28,024 bases of DNA from a virus: IMG/VR virus record IMGVR_UViG_3300005511_000056, positions 1-28,024 of that record; one strand, written 5' to 3'. The translations under genes were made by a program, and so were the position numbers. Under the pieces are notes generated by a model, which made no database searches, was not told where the DNA came from, and saw only the letters and a program-made list of their open reading frames with translations. Of the stretch, positions 1 through 8,466 are shown piece after piece (the stretch's first letter is position 1; the number at the start of each line of letters is the position of its first letter).

Positions 1-1891
1 CTACGGTGGCTCCGTCAGCGACGGCATCGCGATCTACAACGCGCTGAAGCGCCACCCGGCCACGGTCACCATGTCGGTGGACGGCATCGCCGCGTCGATC
101 GCCAGTCTGATCGCAATGGCCGGCGATCACATCGAGATTGCGGAGAACGCAATGCTGATGATCCACGCGCCCTGGGGTAGTGCCTCCGGCAATGCGGCCG
201 AGCTGCGCGAGTACGCCGACCTGCTCGACAAGTGGGCGCAGTCCATGGCTGCGAGCTACGCCAGCAAGACCGGTCGTGGTTTCGACGAGGTGATGGCCTG
301 GCTCAGCGACGGCAAGGACCACTGGTTCAGCGCTGCTGAGGCAGTCACGGAGAAGCTGGCCGACGCCACGACCGCTGCGCTGCCGATCAGCGCGAGCGCG
401 ACACGCTTCCCCTGGACGCGTGGCCAAGCGCAAGCGATGAACCTGCCTTCACCCCGCGCAAACGCCGCCAACGAGACCGTCCTGCCTGTCGCCCAGCCGA
501 TCCCTTCTCAAACCTCGAATACCGCCTCCACGGAAGACACCATGCCGAACCCGACCAATCCCGCTGCTCAAGCCCAGACCACCGAACCCGTCGCCCACCA
601 GGAGGCGATCCGCGTCGCCGCCCGCGCCGAGAACCAGCGGCAAGCCGACATACGCGCCGCGTTCCAGCCGTACGCCAATCGCGATGGTGCGCAGGCCGCG
701 CTCGACGCCGCACTGGCCGACGTGGACTGCTCAGTCGTTCAGGCCAAGGCTCGACTGCTGGACGCGATGGCGCGCGGTACTGAGCCGGCCGCCGGCGCCT
801 ATGTCGTGACCGTGGAAGACGAGACGGACAAGCGCAAGACCGCGATGGCCGCCGCGCTGGATATCCGCGCCGGCTTTGCCAAGAACGACACCAGCAATCC
901 CTGGCGTGGTTTCAGCCTGACGGAGATGGCCCGCGCGTCGCTGCAGGCACGCGGTGTGCGTCACGAAGGTACCGACAAGATGGGCCTCATCGCCCTGGCG
1001 TTCACCCACAGCACCAGCGACTTTCCGGTCCTGCTGGCCAACGTCGCGCAGAAGGCCATGCTCAAGGGTTACGACGAGGCCGAGGAGACCTTCCAGTTGT
1101 GGACCAGTGCCGGCACGCTGCCCGACTTCAAGCCGATGGCCATGGTCGACATCGGCAGCTTCCCGGCGCTGCGCCAAGTACCAGAAGGCGGTGAGTACAA
1201 GTACATCACCATCGGCGAGCGCGCCGAGACGCGAGTCCTGGGCACCTATGGCGAGATCTTCAAGATCACGCGCCAAGCCGTGATCAACGACGACCTGGAT
1301 GCATTCACCCGCATCCCGCGCAAGATGGGCCGCGCTGCAATCCGCACGGTGGGCAACCTGGCCTATGCGGTGCTGACCGGCAACGCGCCGATGGCCGATG
1401 GCAAGGCGCTGTTCCACGCAGACCACGGCAATCTGCAGAACGGCACCGGAATCACCACCGCGGCCGTGGATGCGATGCGCGTCGCCATGGCGCGCCAAAA
1501 GGACATCGGCCAGACCAGCGGCGCGCTCAACATCCGCTTGGCCAAACTGCTGGTGCCGATCTCCCTGCAGGGCACGGCCAACGTCGTGCGAGACAGCGAG
1601 TACGAGGTTGCGAGCGGCGCAGGCGGCAAGGCCAATACCGTGCCGAACAGCGTGCGCGGCACCTTCGAAGTGATCTCCGATGCGCGGCTGGACGACGCCT
1701 CACCGACCGTCTGGTACGGCGCAGCCGACCAAGGCATGCACGACGTGGTGACGGTCGACTACCTCGACGGCAACCAGACGCCGACGATGGAGCAGCAGCA
1801 GGGCTGGAGCGTTGACGGTGTCGAGTTCAAGGTTCGCATCGACGCCAGCGCCAAGGCGCTCGACTGGAAGACGCTGCAGCGCAACGGCTGA
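1..1891 (+). CDS. ClpP-like prohead protease / major capsid protein fusion (5' partial)
   Basis: The reading frame is open from base 2, so the true start lies outside the window. The N-terminal part is a ClpP-type serine protease. It has a GGSVSDG segment, the nucleophile Ser in AASIAS (codon 95-97), His in MIHAPWG (codon 164-166), and a likely Asp in DGKDHWF (codon 317-319). After an Ala/Pro-rich linker the remaining 450 or so residues look like a Mu gpT-type major capsid protein, ending in SVDGVEFKVRIDASAKALDW. Such protease-capsid fusions are known in lambda- and Mu-like phages: the protease cleaves scaffold and capsid during prohead maturation, and the capsid part forms the shell. The next genes (DUF2190, connectors) fit a head module. 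A second start inside the linker is annotated separately. The family call is firm; the exact cleavage site is unknown. Confidence 0.9.
   Translation, partial: YGGSVSDGIAIYNALKRHPATVTMSVDGIAASIASLIAMAGDHIEIAENAMLMIHAPWGSASGNAAELREYADLLDKWAQSMAASYASKTGRGFDEVMAWLSDGKDHWFSAAEAVTEKLADATTAALPISASATRFPWTRGQAQAMNLPSPRANAANETVLPVAQPIPSQTSNTASTEDTMPNPTNPAAQAQTTEPVAHQEAIRVAARAENQRQADIRAAFQPYANRDGAQAALDAALADVDCSVVQAKARLLDAMARGTEPAAGAYVVTVEDETDKRKTAMAAALDIRAGFAKNDTSNPWRGFSLTEMARASLQARGVRHEGTDKMGLIALAFTHSTSDFPVLLANVAQKAMLKGYDEAEETFQLWTSAGTLPDFKPMAMVDIGSFPALRQVPEGGEYKYITIGERAETRVLGTYGEIFKITRQAVINDDLDAFTRIPRKMGRAAIRTVGNLAYAVLTGNAPMADGKALFHADHGNLQNGTGITTAAVDAMRVAMARQKDIGQTSGALNIRLAKLLVPISLQGTANVVRDSEYEVASGAGGKANTVPNSVRGTFEVISDARLDDASPTVWYGAADQGMHDVVTVDYLDGNQTPTMEQQQGWSVDGVEFKVRIDASAKALDWKTLQRNG
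532..544 (+). promoter_or_regulatory. Internal ribosome binding site and start for a capsid-only product
   Basis: GGAAG at 532-536 lies five bases before an in-frame ATG at 542, exactly in the linker between protease and capsid domains. Initiation here would give a product of 449 residues starting MPNPTNP and lacking the protease. Nested starts in protease-scaffold genes are known (lambda C/Nu3). The spacing and position are visible; use of the site is inferred. Confidence 0.45.
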
Positions 1892-1929
1892 CCTGCCCAG
1901 TCCACTGACCTCAAGCAAACAAGGATCAC

Positions 1930-2268
1930 ATGAAGAACTTCGTTCAGCCTGGCCGCACCATCTCCTTTGCGCCCGCTGCAGCCGTCTCTGCGGGTGGCGT
2001 CACCAAGATCGGCAGCCGCATCGGCGTGGCCGTTTCCAACGTCGCGGCGAACACGCCCGGCACGTTCGCGGTGGAGGAGGTCTTTCGACTCCCGAAGCTG
2101 GCGACTGATGCCATCGCTGCAGGCGACAGCGTGCGCTGGGACCACCTGCAGGGGCTGGTCACGCTGGCCACCACCGGCGCCGGCAATGTCGCGCTCGCCT
2201 CCGCCGGCTATGCCTTCTCGGCCGCCGCAGCCGGCGACGGCTTCGTCGACGTCAAGATCAACGCCTGA
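1930..2268 (+). CDS. DUF2190 family capsid decoration-type protein
   Basis: This is a 112-residue protein starting MKNFVQPG, rich in Ala, Gly and Val, without Cys or membrane segments. The N-terminal pattern MKNF-QPG and the repeated beta-type stretches (GVTKIGSRIGVAV, DSVRWDHLQGLV) match DUF2190. Members of that family sit next to the capsid gene and are thought to be head decoration or cement proteins. AAGGA lies four bases before the ATG. It is the second gene of the head module, 38 bases after the capsid stop. The family assignment is good; the decoration role is by position and family only. Confidence 0.75.
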   Translation: MKNFVQPGRTISFAPAAAVSAGGVTKIGSRIGVAVSNVAANTPGTFAVEEVFRLPKLATDAIAAGDSVRWDHLQGLVTLATTGAGNVALASAGYAFSAAAAGDGFVDVKINA

Positions 2269-2282
2269 GGACGGCTGCACCG

Positions 2283-2594
2283 ATGGCCGACATCTTCACG
2301 CGCAAGCTGGCGATGCTGTACGCGCGGCTGGGGCGCGACGCGCAGTTCGTGCCGGCTGGCGGCGATGCGCAGCCGGTGCGCGTGCTGCTCGACGAGCCGG
2401 GCAGCACGGGTCTGGACGGCCTGCAGATTCGCACCGAGCCGACGATTCGCCTGCAGGCCGCCGACGCGCCAAACGGCGTGCAGCGCGGCGACCGTTTCAC
2501 CGTGGCCGGCAGGACCTGGGCCGCGCGCGAAGCGGGCGTTCCGCTGCTCGACGGCGCCGAACTGCAGGTCGACCTGAAGGCGGTGGCCGCATGA
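2283..2594 (+). CDS. Head-tail joining / head completion protein
   Basis: This is a 103-residue protein starting MADIFTRKLAMLYARLG. The remainder looks beta-rich (PVRVLLDEPG, QIRTEPTIRLQ, DRFTVAGRTWAARE). Size, the DRFTVAGRTW segment and the place between capsid decoration and tail terminator genes match the small head-completion proteins of the lambda FII / HK97 head-closure type. These cap the portal ring and provide the tail docking surface. The stop overlaps the next gene's ATG (ATGA), which indicates translational coupling. Assignment rests on position and general character rather than a specific motif. Confidence 0.55.
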   Translation: MADIFTRKLAMLYARLGRDAQFVPAGGDAQPVRVLLDEPGSTGLDGLQIRTEPTIRLQAADAPNGVQRGDRFTVAGRTWAAREAGVPLLDGAELQVDLKAVAA

Positions 2595-3040
2595 GCGCGG
2601 GCGACCAGCTCACCAGCGCCCACGAGCGCATCCTGGCGCGCGTGCTGAACACGCTGCAGGCGGCAGGGACCGATGCCGCAGGACGCGTCCACCGCGGCCG
2701 GGTCGATGCATTCGGCGCCGACGAGGTGCCGGCCATCAACATTCGCCGCTCCACCGGCCAGGCCGACGCCTTCGCCCACGCCGTGCACCGCGGCCTGATG
2801 GAGTTCGAGCTGGACCTGCTGGTGCGCGGCGACGACTGGGAGACCGCGGCCGACCGGCTGCACCTGCAGGCGCACCGCGTGATCGCCGTCGACGGCGAAC
2901 TGAACACCCTCGGTCGGGGCCTGCGCTGCGTGCGCACCGAGCCGCGCGCCGAGGGCGGCGACGAAGTCATCGGCAAGCTGACCGCGACCTACCAGGTGCA
3001 GGCGCTGTCCCGGGCCGGCGACTTGGGACTCGTTGCCTGA
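2591..3040 (+). CDS. Tail terminator / minor tail protein (gpU-like by position)
   Basis: This is a 149-residue protein that starts inside the stop of the previous gene. An alternating helix-strand pattern (SAHERILARVLNTLQ, then AINIRRSTGQADAF, FELDLLVRGDDWET, TATYQVQAL) fits the tail terminator fold (lambda gpU, HK97 gp10). Such proteins form a hexameric ring that stops tail tube growth and joins it to the head. It lies immediately before the tail tube gene, as expected. The longer open frame starting upstream overlaps two other genes and is not a credible start; the ATGA-coupled ATG is. The function is inferred from fold-like pattern and position. Confidence 0.6.
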   Translation: MSAGDQLTSAHERILARVLNTLQAAGTDAAGRVHRGRVDAFGADEVPAINIRRSTGQADAFAHAVHRGLMEFELDLLVRGDDWETAADRLHLQAHRVIAVDGELNTLGRGLRCVRTEPRAEGGDEVIGKLTATYQVQALSRAGDLGLVA

Positions 3041-3090
3041 CGCGCGTGACCTGACGCTCCGAACCAACCCCACCACCTCATACACACCAC

Positions 3091-3882
3091 ATGATCACTT
3101 TTGGAACCGGCAAGGCCGTCGCGATACCCAGGTACGACGCGTTGGGGACTCCCCTCGCGAACCCCACGCCCGTGCGTCTGGCCACGATGCAAGACCTTTC
3201 GGTGGAAATGGACGTCGACCTCAAGATGCTCTATGGCGCCCAGCGTTTCCCGATCGCGGTCGGGCAGGGCAAGGGCAAGATCGAGATCAAGGCCAAGTAC
3301 GCTGAGATCAACGGTGCGATCCTGGGCAGCCTGCAGTTCGGCAAGACACCGACTGCCGGCGTCCGCGCCGCGGTGTTCGACTTCGCCGTGACGCTGCCGG
3401 CCGCCGAAGGGGGCAGCCAGGCGGCCGCCCAGGTCGTGGTCGAACCACCGCAGAAGGGCAGCTTTGCCACCGACATGGGCGTGCTCGACGCCGCCACCGG
3501 CGAGCAGCTGGAGCGCGCGGCCGTGGTCGAAGGCCAGCCCCCGGGCGCTGGACAGTACACCGTGGAGAACGGCAAGTACAAGTTCCCGCCGGCCGCCCAG
3601 GAGCGCACGGTGCTCATCAGCTACGAGTACCGCGCCGACGCCGCGAAGGGCCAGATCTTCCAGCTGACCAACGACGTGATGGGCCCGACCCCGGCCTTCT
3701 CGCTGCTGCTGCAGAACAGCTACGACGGCAAGAACCTGGTCATGAAGCTCAATCGCGTGGTCAGCAGCAAGGTGAGCCTGCCCTTCAAGAACGACGACTA
3801 CGGCGTCTACGACCTGAACGCCCAGGCCTTCGCTGACGCGGCTGGCCAGATCGGCTACCTGTGCTTGTTCGAACGCAGTTGA
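3091..3882 (+). CDS. Major tail tube protein
   Basis: This is a 263-residue protein without Cys until near the C-terminus. It starts MITFGTGKAV and has many beta strands, as in tail tube subunits. QDLSVEMDVDLKMLYGAQRFPIAVG resembles tube proteins whose early strands bind neighbouring rings. A middle region (about residues 100-190, EPPQKGSFATDMGVLDAATG and KYKFPPAAQERTVLISYEY) reads like an inserted Ig-like or decoration domain. Position between the terminator and the chaperone-frameshift gene is standard for long-tailed phages. No clear Shine-Dalgarno sequence precedes the ATG, which is unusual for so highly expressed a protein; a start a few codons away cannot be excluded. Confidence 0.75.
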   Translation: MITFGTGKAVAIPRYDALGTPLANPTPVRLATMQDLSVEMDVDLKMLYGAQRFPIAVGQGKGKIEIKAKYAEINGAILGSLQFGKTPTAGVRAAVFDFAVTLPAAEGGSQAAAQVVVEPPQKGSFATDMGVLDAATGEQLERAAVVEGQPPGAGQYTVENGKYKFPPAAQERTVLISYEYRADAAKGQIFQLTNDVMGPTPAFSLLLQNSYDGKNLVMKLNRVVSSKVSLPFKNDDYGVYDLNAQAFADAAGQIGYLCLFERS

Positions 3883-3895
3883 CTGGAGCCCGACC

Positions 3896-4249
3896 ATGAA
3901 CGAAAACACCATCACCCTGGGCACCCAGACCATCGAGGTCGCGCCCATCCCCCTGGGCCGCCTGAAGAAGCTGCTGCCCGCCTTCACCCGCGCCGGCATG
4001 GCGTTCAAGATCGGGCGCCTCGACGAGGTGGTCTTCGACGACATCGTGCTGGTGCTGTCGGCCGGCACCGGCATGTCGGTCGAGGAGGTCGAGCTGCTGC
4101 CCGCCACGATGGAGCAGCTCAGCGCCGCGCTGGAGGTGGTCGCCAAGGTCGCAGGCCTGGAGACGAAGCCGGTGGCGCTGGGGGAAGTCGCGGCGTCCTC
4201 GGTCAGCGTACCGCCGGGGACGCCTGGAATGACCTCTACGCCTGGCTGA
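3896..4249 (+). CDS. Tail assembly chaperone (gpG-like)
   Basis: This is a 117-residue protein with GGAG seven bases before the ATG. The sequence (TIEVAPIPLGRLKKLLPAF, DEVVFDDIVLVLS, ATMEQLSAALEVVAKVAG) is typical of tail assembly chaperones. These coat the tape measure protein while tube subunits polymerise and are absent from the mature tail. The location between tube and tape measure genes is diagnostic. The last codons (from about 4184) are low-complexity Pro/Ser/Thr, as expected for the short form of a frameshifting chaperone. A G-run at 4180-4184 offers a -1 shift into the extension annotated next. Confidence 0.8.
   Translation: MNENTITLGTQTIEVAPIPLGRLKKLLPAFTRAGMAFKIGRLDEVVFDDIVLVLSAGTGMSVEEVELLPATMEQLSAALEVVAKVAGLETKPVALGEVAASSVSVPPGTPGMTSTPG
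4178..4186 (+). other. Programmed -1 frameshift slip site
   Basis: In the chaperone frame the codons are CTG GGG GAA. The five consecutive G at 4180-4184 let a tRNA on GGG re-pair perfectly one base back on GGG. The -1 frame then reads GGA AGT and stays open into the T domain. It is not the canonical lambda heptamer (GGGAAAG), but it is the only homopolymeric run in the overlap. Confidence 0.5.
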
Positions 4250-4515
4250 TCACCGCGACGGGCTGGACCTGGGCCTACATCGACGCCGAGGTCACGCTGC
4301 CCCAGGTCTCCGCACTCGCCGCCTTCTGGCGTCACACGCCACCCGCGGCCCTCCAGCTGCGCCGCATTGCCCTCGCGATCGGCATCAAGCCCGAGACCTC
4401 CGCGGCACCTGCTGCGACGGACCCGGAGCAAGCGATGGAGCAAGCCCGAAGTGCAGGCATGGCGGTCGCCCACGGCCGACCCGATGACCCGATGCTGGCC
4501 TTCCTCGACCTTTGA
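4180..4515 (+). CDS. gpGT-type extension of the tail chaperone, reached by -1 frameshift
   Basis: This frame is open from before 4180 to a TGA at 4513-4515 but has no good start of its own. Its translation contains DAWNDLYAWLITATGWTW, AEVTLPQVSALAAFWRHTPP and LRRIALAIGIKP, which is the known T-domain pattern of lambda-like tail chaperones. It lies in the -1 frame relative to the chaperone, so the long product would run from 3896 to 4515 (about 206 residues). In lambda the T domain binds tail tube subunits and recruits them to the chaperone-coated tape measure. It stops 20 bases before the tape measure ATG. The coding nature is clear; frameshifting is inferred. Confidence 0.75.
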   Translation, partial: GGSRGVLGQRTAGDAWNDLYAWLITATGWTWAYIDAEVTLPQVSALAAFWRHTPPAALQLRRIALAIGIKPETSAAPAATDPEQAMEQARSAGMAVAHGRPDDPMLAFLDL

Positions 4516-4535
4516 ATTGAGCAACACCGAACTGC

Positions 4536-6902
4536 ATGACCGATCCCCGCGCCCGCGTCGTCGTTGACGGCGATGTCACCCCTTTGCGCCAGGCGCTGCG
4601 TGCCGGCCTGGAAAACGTCCAGCAGTTCGGCGACAAGGCCGCCGGCCACTTCGGCACGCTGAGCGGCCCGCTGGAAGCCGTGCGCGGCAAGTTCCTCGCG
4701 ATCACCGCAGTCCTGGGTGGTGGCGCGCTCTTCGGCAAGGCCATCGAGCAGACAGCCAAGTTCCAGGAAGAGAGCATCCAGCTCGGCAAGTCGCTGGGCG
4801 TGAATGCCTCGCAGGCCAGCACCTGGATCGCCGCGCTGGAAGACGTGGGCGCGAGCACCGATCAACTCTCTTCGGCGGGCCGGGGCCTGCTCAAGCACCT
4901 CAACGAGGACGAGGGCGCGCTGAACCGCCTGGGCCTGGCCACGCGCGACAGCGCCGGTGCACTGCGCCCGATGAACGACCTGCTGCTCGACGCGATCAAG
5001 CTGACGGGGGATTTCAAGGAAGGCACCGACCGCGACATCGCCGCGACCCAGCTCTTCGGCAAGGGCATCGACGCCAGCTCGGCGCTTCTGAAACTCAACA
5101 GCGACACCGTGCGCGAGAACGCCGAGCTGATGGCCGAGCTCGGATTGATCGTCGGCCAGGAGCAGGTCGACGCCTACAACGCCTTCGACAGCGCGGGCGA
5201 CAAGGCCAACCTCGTCATGAAGGGTTTCACGCACACCATCGGCAACGTGCTGATGCCGGTGATGACCAAGCTCGCCGAGTGGTTCGTCGCGATCGGGCCG
5301 ACAGCGATCACCGTGACGCGCGGCGCGATCGGCGGGCTGACCTCCGTCTTCTGGGGCCTCAAGAACGCGGTCGTGATTGTCTGGGAGGTGCTCAACGCGC
5401 TGGTGGTGAGCGTGGCCGAGCCGCTGCGCTCGCTGGCTTCCGGGCTGTACAAGCTGGTCAGCGGCGACTTGCAGGGTGCGCAGGAAGAGCTGATGGGCTG
5501 GCCGGCGCGCATCGGCGCGGCGTGGAGCCAGGCCTGGGACAAGATCGTCGCGTCCAGCACCGAGACGCGCGACCGCCTGGTGGCGATCTTCACGCCGGAC
5601 GCGACCGAAGCCGCCCCATCGGGTAGCGGTACGCGCAACGCAACGCTCAAGGGCAAAGACGCCAAGGACAAGGACGGCGCCAGCTCGTACATGAGCTACT
5701 ACGAGGCCATGCTCGCCGAGGAGAAGCGCGCGCAGGCCGTCCTGACGCAAGGCCGCGAGACCAGCAAGGAAGAAGAACTGGCCTACTGGCGCTGGCTGAC
5801 CGACAACCTGACGATGACGTCGGCCGACCAGGTGGCGATCCAGCGCAAGACCGCTCAGCTGGAAATCGCCATCGCCCGCGAGGCGCGCCAGCAGCGCGAC
5901 GCGATCGAGCAGGACAGCCTGCGAACCAGCGAGCAGCTCGCGCTCGGCAAGATCGACCTGGAGCGGGTAGCGGCCAAGGCGGCGCTGGACGCGGACGAGA
6001 TCACGAAGGCGCAACTGGCCCAGCTGGAGATCGGCTGGGAGGACCAGCGCTACGCCGTGCAGGCGTCTGCACTGCAGCGGCGCCTGGACCTGCTGAGCGC
6101 CGATCCGACCATGAACCCGGTCGAGCTGGCCCGGATCAAGAACGAGCTGCTGATCATCGAACAGCAGCACGAGCAGCAGCGCCTGGCGCTGACCTCCAGC
6201 GCCAACACCGCGTTGCGAGAGCAGGGCACCAACGCCGGTCTTTTCAACGGCATCGGCGACAGCTTCGGCACGGCGCTGGACGGGCTGCTGGAGAAGACCA
6301 GCACCTGGGGCCAGGCGCTCGCCAACGTGTTCGGCGGTGTCAAGGACGCGTTCATTCGCAACGTGGTGACCGAGCCGATGTCCCAGTGGATCGCCAGCCA
6401 GGCGCGCATGCTGGCGATGAAGCTCGGCTTCCTGACGCAGGAGCAGGGCATGCAGGCGACCGCATCGGCCACCAACGTCGCGGTGAAGTCGGCCGAAGCG
6501 ACGGCCGTGGTCGGCGCGAACGCGGCCGAGGCCGGCTCCGGCGCTGCAGCCTCCCAGGCCGGCATCCCGGTCGTCGGCCCGATCCTGGCCATCGCGGCAA
6601 TGGCGGCCATCTTCGCGGCGGTGTCCGGCCTGGGCAAGGGCATCAAGAGCGCCTCGGGCGGCTACGACATCCCATCGGGCCTGAACCCGATCACCCAGCT
6701 CCACGAGGAAGAGATGGTGCTGCCCAAGCAGCACGCCAACGTGATCCGCCAGCTCGCTGGGCAGGACCAGGCGGGCGGCGGCGCCGAGCCTCCTGCCCCG
6801 GTGGAGCTGCGCGGAGTGACGGCCGGCGAGTTCTTCATGGCCAGCAAGCGCGACCTGGTCGCGGTGCTCAAGAGCCTGAACCGTGATTTCGCACTGCGCT
6901 GA
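4536..6902 (+). CDS. Tail tape measure protein
   Basis: This 788-residue protein would set tail length and is probably ejected with the DNA. Near the N-terminus is a hydrophobic segment (AITAVLGGGALFGKAIEQ). Long helical or coiled-coil stretches fill residues 390-560 (many Gln/Glu/Arg, with QQHEQQR). A hydrophobic stretch near residue 670-705 (GPILAIAAMAAIFAAVSGLGKG) could insert in the host membrane. The C-terminal part has the common tape measure ending (ASGGYDIPSGLNPITQLHEEEMVLP). Length and position after the chaperone support the call. The start is preceded by no strong ribosome site, so coupling to the upstream chaperone frame is likely. Confidence 0.9.
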   Translation: MTDPRARVVVDGDVTPLRQALRAGLENVQQFGDKAAGHFGTLSGPLEAVRGKFLAITAVLGGGALFGKAIEQTAKFQEESIQLGKSLGVNASQASTWIAALEDVGASTDQLSSAGRGLLKHLNEDEGALNRLGLATRDSAGALRPMNDLLLDAIKLTGDFKEGTDRDIAATQLFGKGIDASSALLKLNSDTVRENAELMAELGLIVGQEQVDAYNAFDSAGDKANLVMKGFTHTIGNVLMPVMTKLAEWFVAIGPTAITVTRGAIGGLTSVFWGLKNAVVIVWEVLNALVVSVAEPLRSLASGLYKLVSGDLQGAQEELMGWPARIGAAWSQAWDKIVASSTETRDRLVAIFTPDATEAAPSGSGTRNATLKGKDAKDKDGASSYMSYYEAMLAEEKRAQAVLTQGRETSKEEELAYWRWLTDNLTMTSADQVAIQRKTAQLEIAIAREARQQRDAIEQDSLRTSEQLALGKIDLERVAAKAALDADEITKAQLAQLEIGWEDQRYAVQASALQRRLDLLSADPTMNPVELARIKNELLIIEQQHEQQRLALTSSANTALREQGTNAGLFNGIGDSFGTALDGLLEKTSTWGQALANVFGGVKDAFIRNVVTEPMSQWIASQARMLAMKLGFLTQEQGMQATASATNVAVKSAEATAVVGANAAEAGSGAAASQAGIPVVGPILAIAAMAAIFAAVSGLGKGIKSASGGYDIPSGLNPITQLHEEEMVLPKQHANVIRQLAGQDQAGGGAEPPAPVELRGVTAGEFFMASKRDLVAVLKSLNRDFALR

Positions 6903-6920
6903 GACCGAAGGCAGCCCACG

Positions 6921-7517
6921 ATGAGCCTCGACATCTTCCCGACCTTCGCCGGCCTCAAGTGGGGCAGCACGCGCACGCCCATGCACCGCACCGGCGTGCG
7001 CGAGACCCCGAGTGGACGCGAGTTCCGCACCCGCTACTACAGCTTCCCGCGCTGGCGCTACAAGCTCGGCTACGAGGTGCTGCGCGAGACCGAGGGATTC
7101 GCCGAGCTGCAGACCTTGGTGGGCTTCTTCAACGCCCGCGGCGGTGCCGCCCAGCGCTTCCTGTACCTGGACCCGGACGACTGCACCGCGACCGATCAGC
7201 GCCTGGGAACCGGCAACGGGGTCATGACGAAGTTCCAGCTCGTGCGCACCTGGGGAGGTGTGGTGGAACCGGTTTTCGCTGCGGCGGACGACGCCCAGGT
7301 CTTCCTCGGTGGTCAGCTGGCCGAGCCGGACACCTACGCGATTGACCACAGTGGCGTGCTGACCTTCAACGCTCCGGTGGCCGTCGGCCTGCCGGTCGCG
7401 TGGAGCGGCACCTTCTACTGGCGTGTGCGGTTCCGCCAGGACGAGACCGAGGTGTCGCAGTTCCTGCGCCAGCTGTGGGAAGCACGCAGCGTCGAGCTGA
7501 TCACCGTGAAGCCATGA
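6921..7517 (+). CDS. DUF2460 distal tail protein
   Basis: This is a 198-residue protein (MSLDIFPTFAGLKWG) with the family landmarks RYYSFPRWRYKLGYEVLR, LVGFFNARGGAAQRFLYLDPDD and, at the end, FRQDETEVSQFLRQLWEARSVELI. DUF2460 proteins include the distal tail protein of the Rhodobacter gene transfer agent (g12). They form the ring at the tail tip that connects the tube to the hub. The gene lies 18 bases after the tape measure and 10 before the hub gene, in the order seen in gene transfer agents. The family call is firm. Confidence 0.9.
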   Translation: MSLDIFPTFAGLKWGSTRTPMHRTGVRETPSGREFRTRYYSFPRWRYKLGYEVLRETEGFAELQTLVGFFNARGGAAQRFLYLDPDDCTATDQRLGTGNGVMTKFQLVRTWGGVVEPVFAAADDAQVFLGGQLAEPDTYAIDHSGVLTFNAPVAVGLPVAWSGTFYWRVRFRQDETEVSQFLRQLWEARSVELITVKP

Positions 7518-7527
7518 GGAGCGCTGC

Positions 7528-8466
7528 ATGAGAACGCCTTCCTGGGAGAAGACGCCCGGCGCCCTGGCCGAGCTGCTGAACACCGAGACCGCGCTGGGCT
7601 GCATCGACCTCTACACGTTCACGCTGCCCGGCGGCGAGGTGCTGCGCTGGACCGGCGGCGACCAGGCCGTCACGGTGAACGGCACCACCTGGTCGCTCGG
7701 GCCGGGCCTGCGCCGCAGCCGCACGCGGCTGAGCGTCGGGATCGAGGTCGACAGCCTGGACGTCACGGTCTACGAGCTGCCGGCCGACCTGGACGAGGAC
7801 GAGCGGGCCTTGCGGTTGAACGGCACGCCGCTGTTGGCCTACATCGCCCGCGGTGGCTTCGAGCACGCACGGCTGGAGCTGCAGCGCGCATTCCTGCCCG
7901 CGGCCGAGATGGGGACGGTGTACGCAGCCCAGCTCGGCCAGCCCATCGCCGGGACGCTGGTCTGGTTTACCGGCCGCATCGCGTCGACGAAGGGCGACCG
8001 CACGCAGCAGGTGCTGAGCATCAAGAGCGACACCGAGCAGCTCGACGCGATGGTCCCGGGCGAGGTGTACCAGCCCGGCTGTCCGAACACACTCTACGAC
8101 GCGTCTTGCGGCGTGAATCGCGAGGCCAAGACAGTCACCGGCCAGGCCAACAGCGCGAGCGATGCGACGCGCACCCGCTTCGGTCATGCGCAGCGCCAGG
8201 CTGCCGGCTACTTCGATCTCGGGGTCGTGCGCTTCACGACCGGGTCGAACGCGGGCATTGGCCGCACGGTGAAGCGGCACACCGCCAACGGCGCGGGTGG
8301 CGAGCTGGCGGTGCTGCAGCCGTTCCCGTTCCCCGTCTCGCCCGGCGATGCCTTCGCGATCTACCCCGGTTGCGACAAGACGCAGGCCACCTGCGCCGCG
8401 AAGTTCAACAACGTGATCCGGTTCCGCGGCAAGCCCTACGTGCCGGCCGCCGAGACCGTGATGTGA
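7528..8466 (+). CDS. DUF2163 / BR0599 family tail hub protein, putative Fe-S protein
   Basis: This is a 312-residue protein. The N-terminal half (LGCIDLYTFTLPGGEVLRWTGGD) is DUF2163. The C-terminal half ends in the BR0599 signature GCDKTQATCAAKFNNVIRFRG. It corresponds to the tail tip hub (gene transfer agent g13, lambda gpL equivalent). Four Cys occur as C185-X8-C194 and C282-X6-C289, the pair spacings I recall for the Fe-S ligands of lambda gpL. GGAG lies seven bases before the ATG. It is followed by the NlpC/P60 peptidase, as in related tails. The family is certain; the metal cluster is inferred from Cys spacing. Confidence 0.9.
   Translation: MRTPSWEKTPGALAELLNTETALGCIDLYTFTLPGGEVLRWTGGDQAVTVNGTTWSLGPGLRRSRTRLSVGIEVDSLDVTVYELPADLDEDERALRLNGTPLLAYIARGGFEHARLELQRAFLPAAEMGTVYAAQLGQPIAGTLVWFTGRIASTKGDRTQQVLSIKSDTEQLDAMVPGEVYQPGCPNTLYDASCGVNREAKTVTGQANSASDATRTRFGHAQRQAAGYFDLGVVRFTTGSNAGIGRTVKRHTANGAGGELAVLQPFPFPVSPGDAFAIYPGCDKTQATCAAKFNNVIRFRGKPYVPAAETVM

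Noticed and set aside
1967-2590. Long upstream extension of the tail terminator frame
   Set aside because: It overlaps two genes with good starts and family matches, and its translation there is Arg/Ser-rich noise. The ATGA overlap at 2591 is the credible start.
4332-7604. Reverse-strand open frame of 1090 codons opposite the tape measure gene
   Set aside because: It is a shadow of high-GC codon use. The forward strand encodes clear tail proteins and the reverse product is His/Arg/Val-rich without any family pattern.
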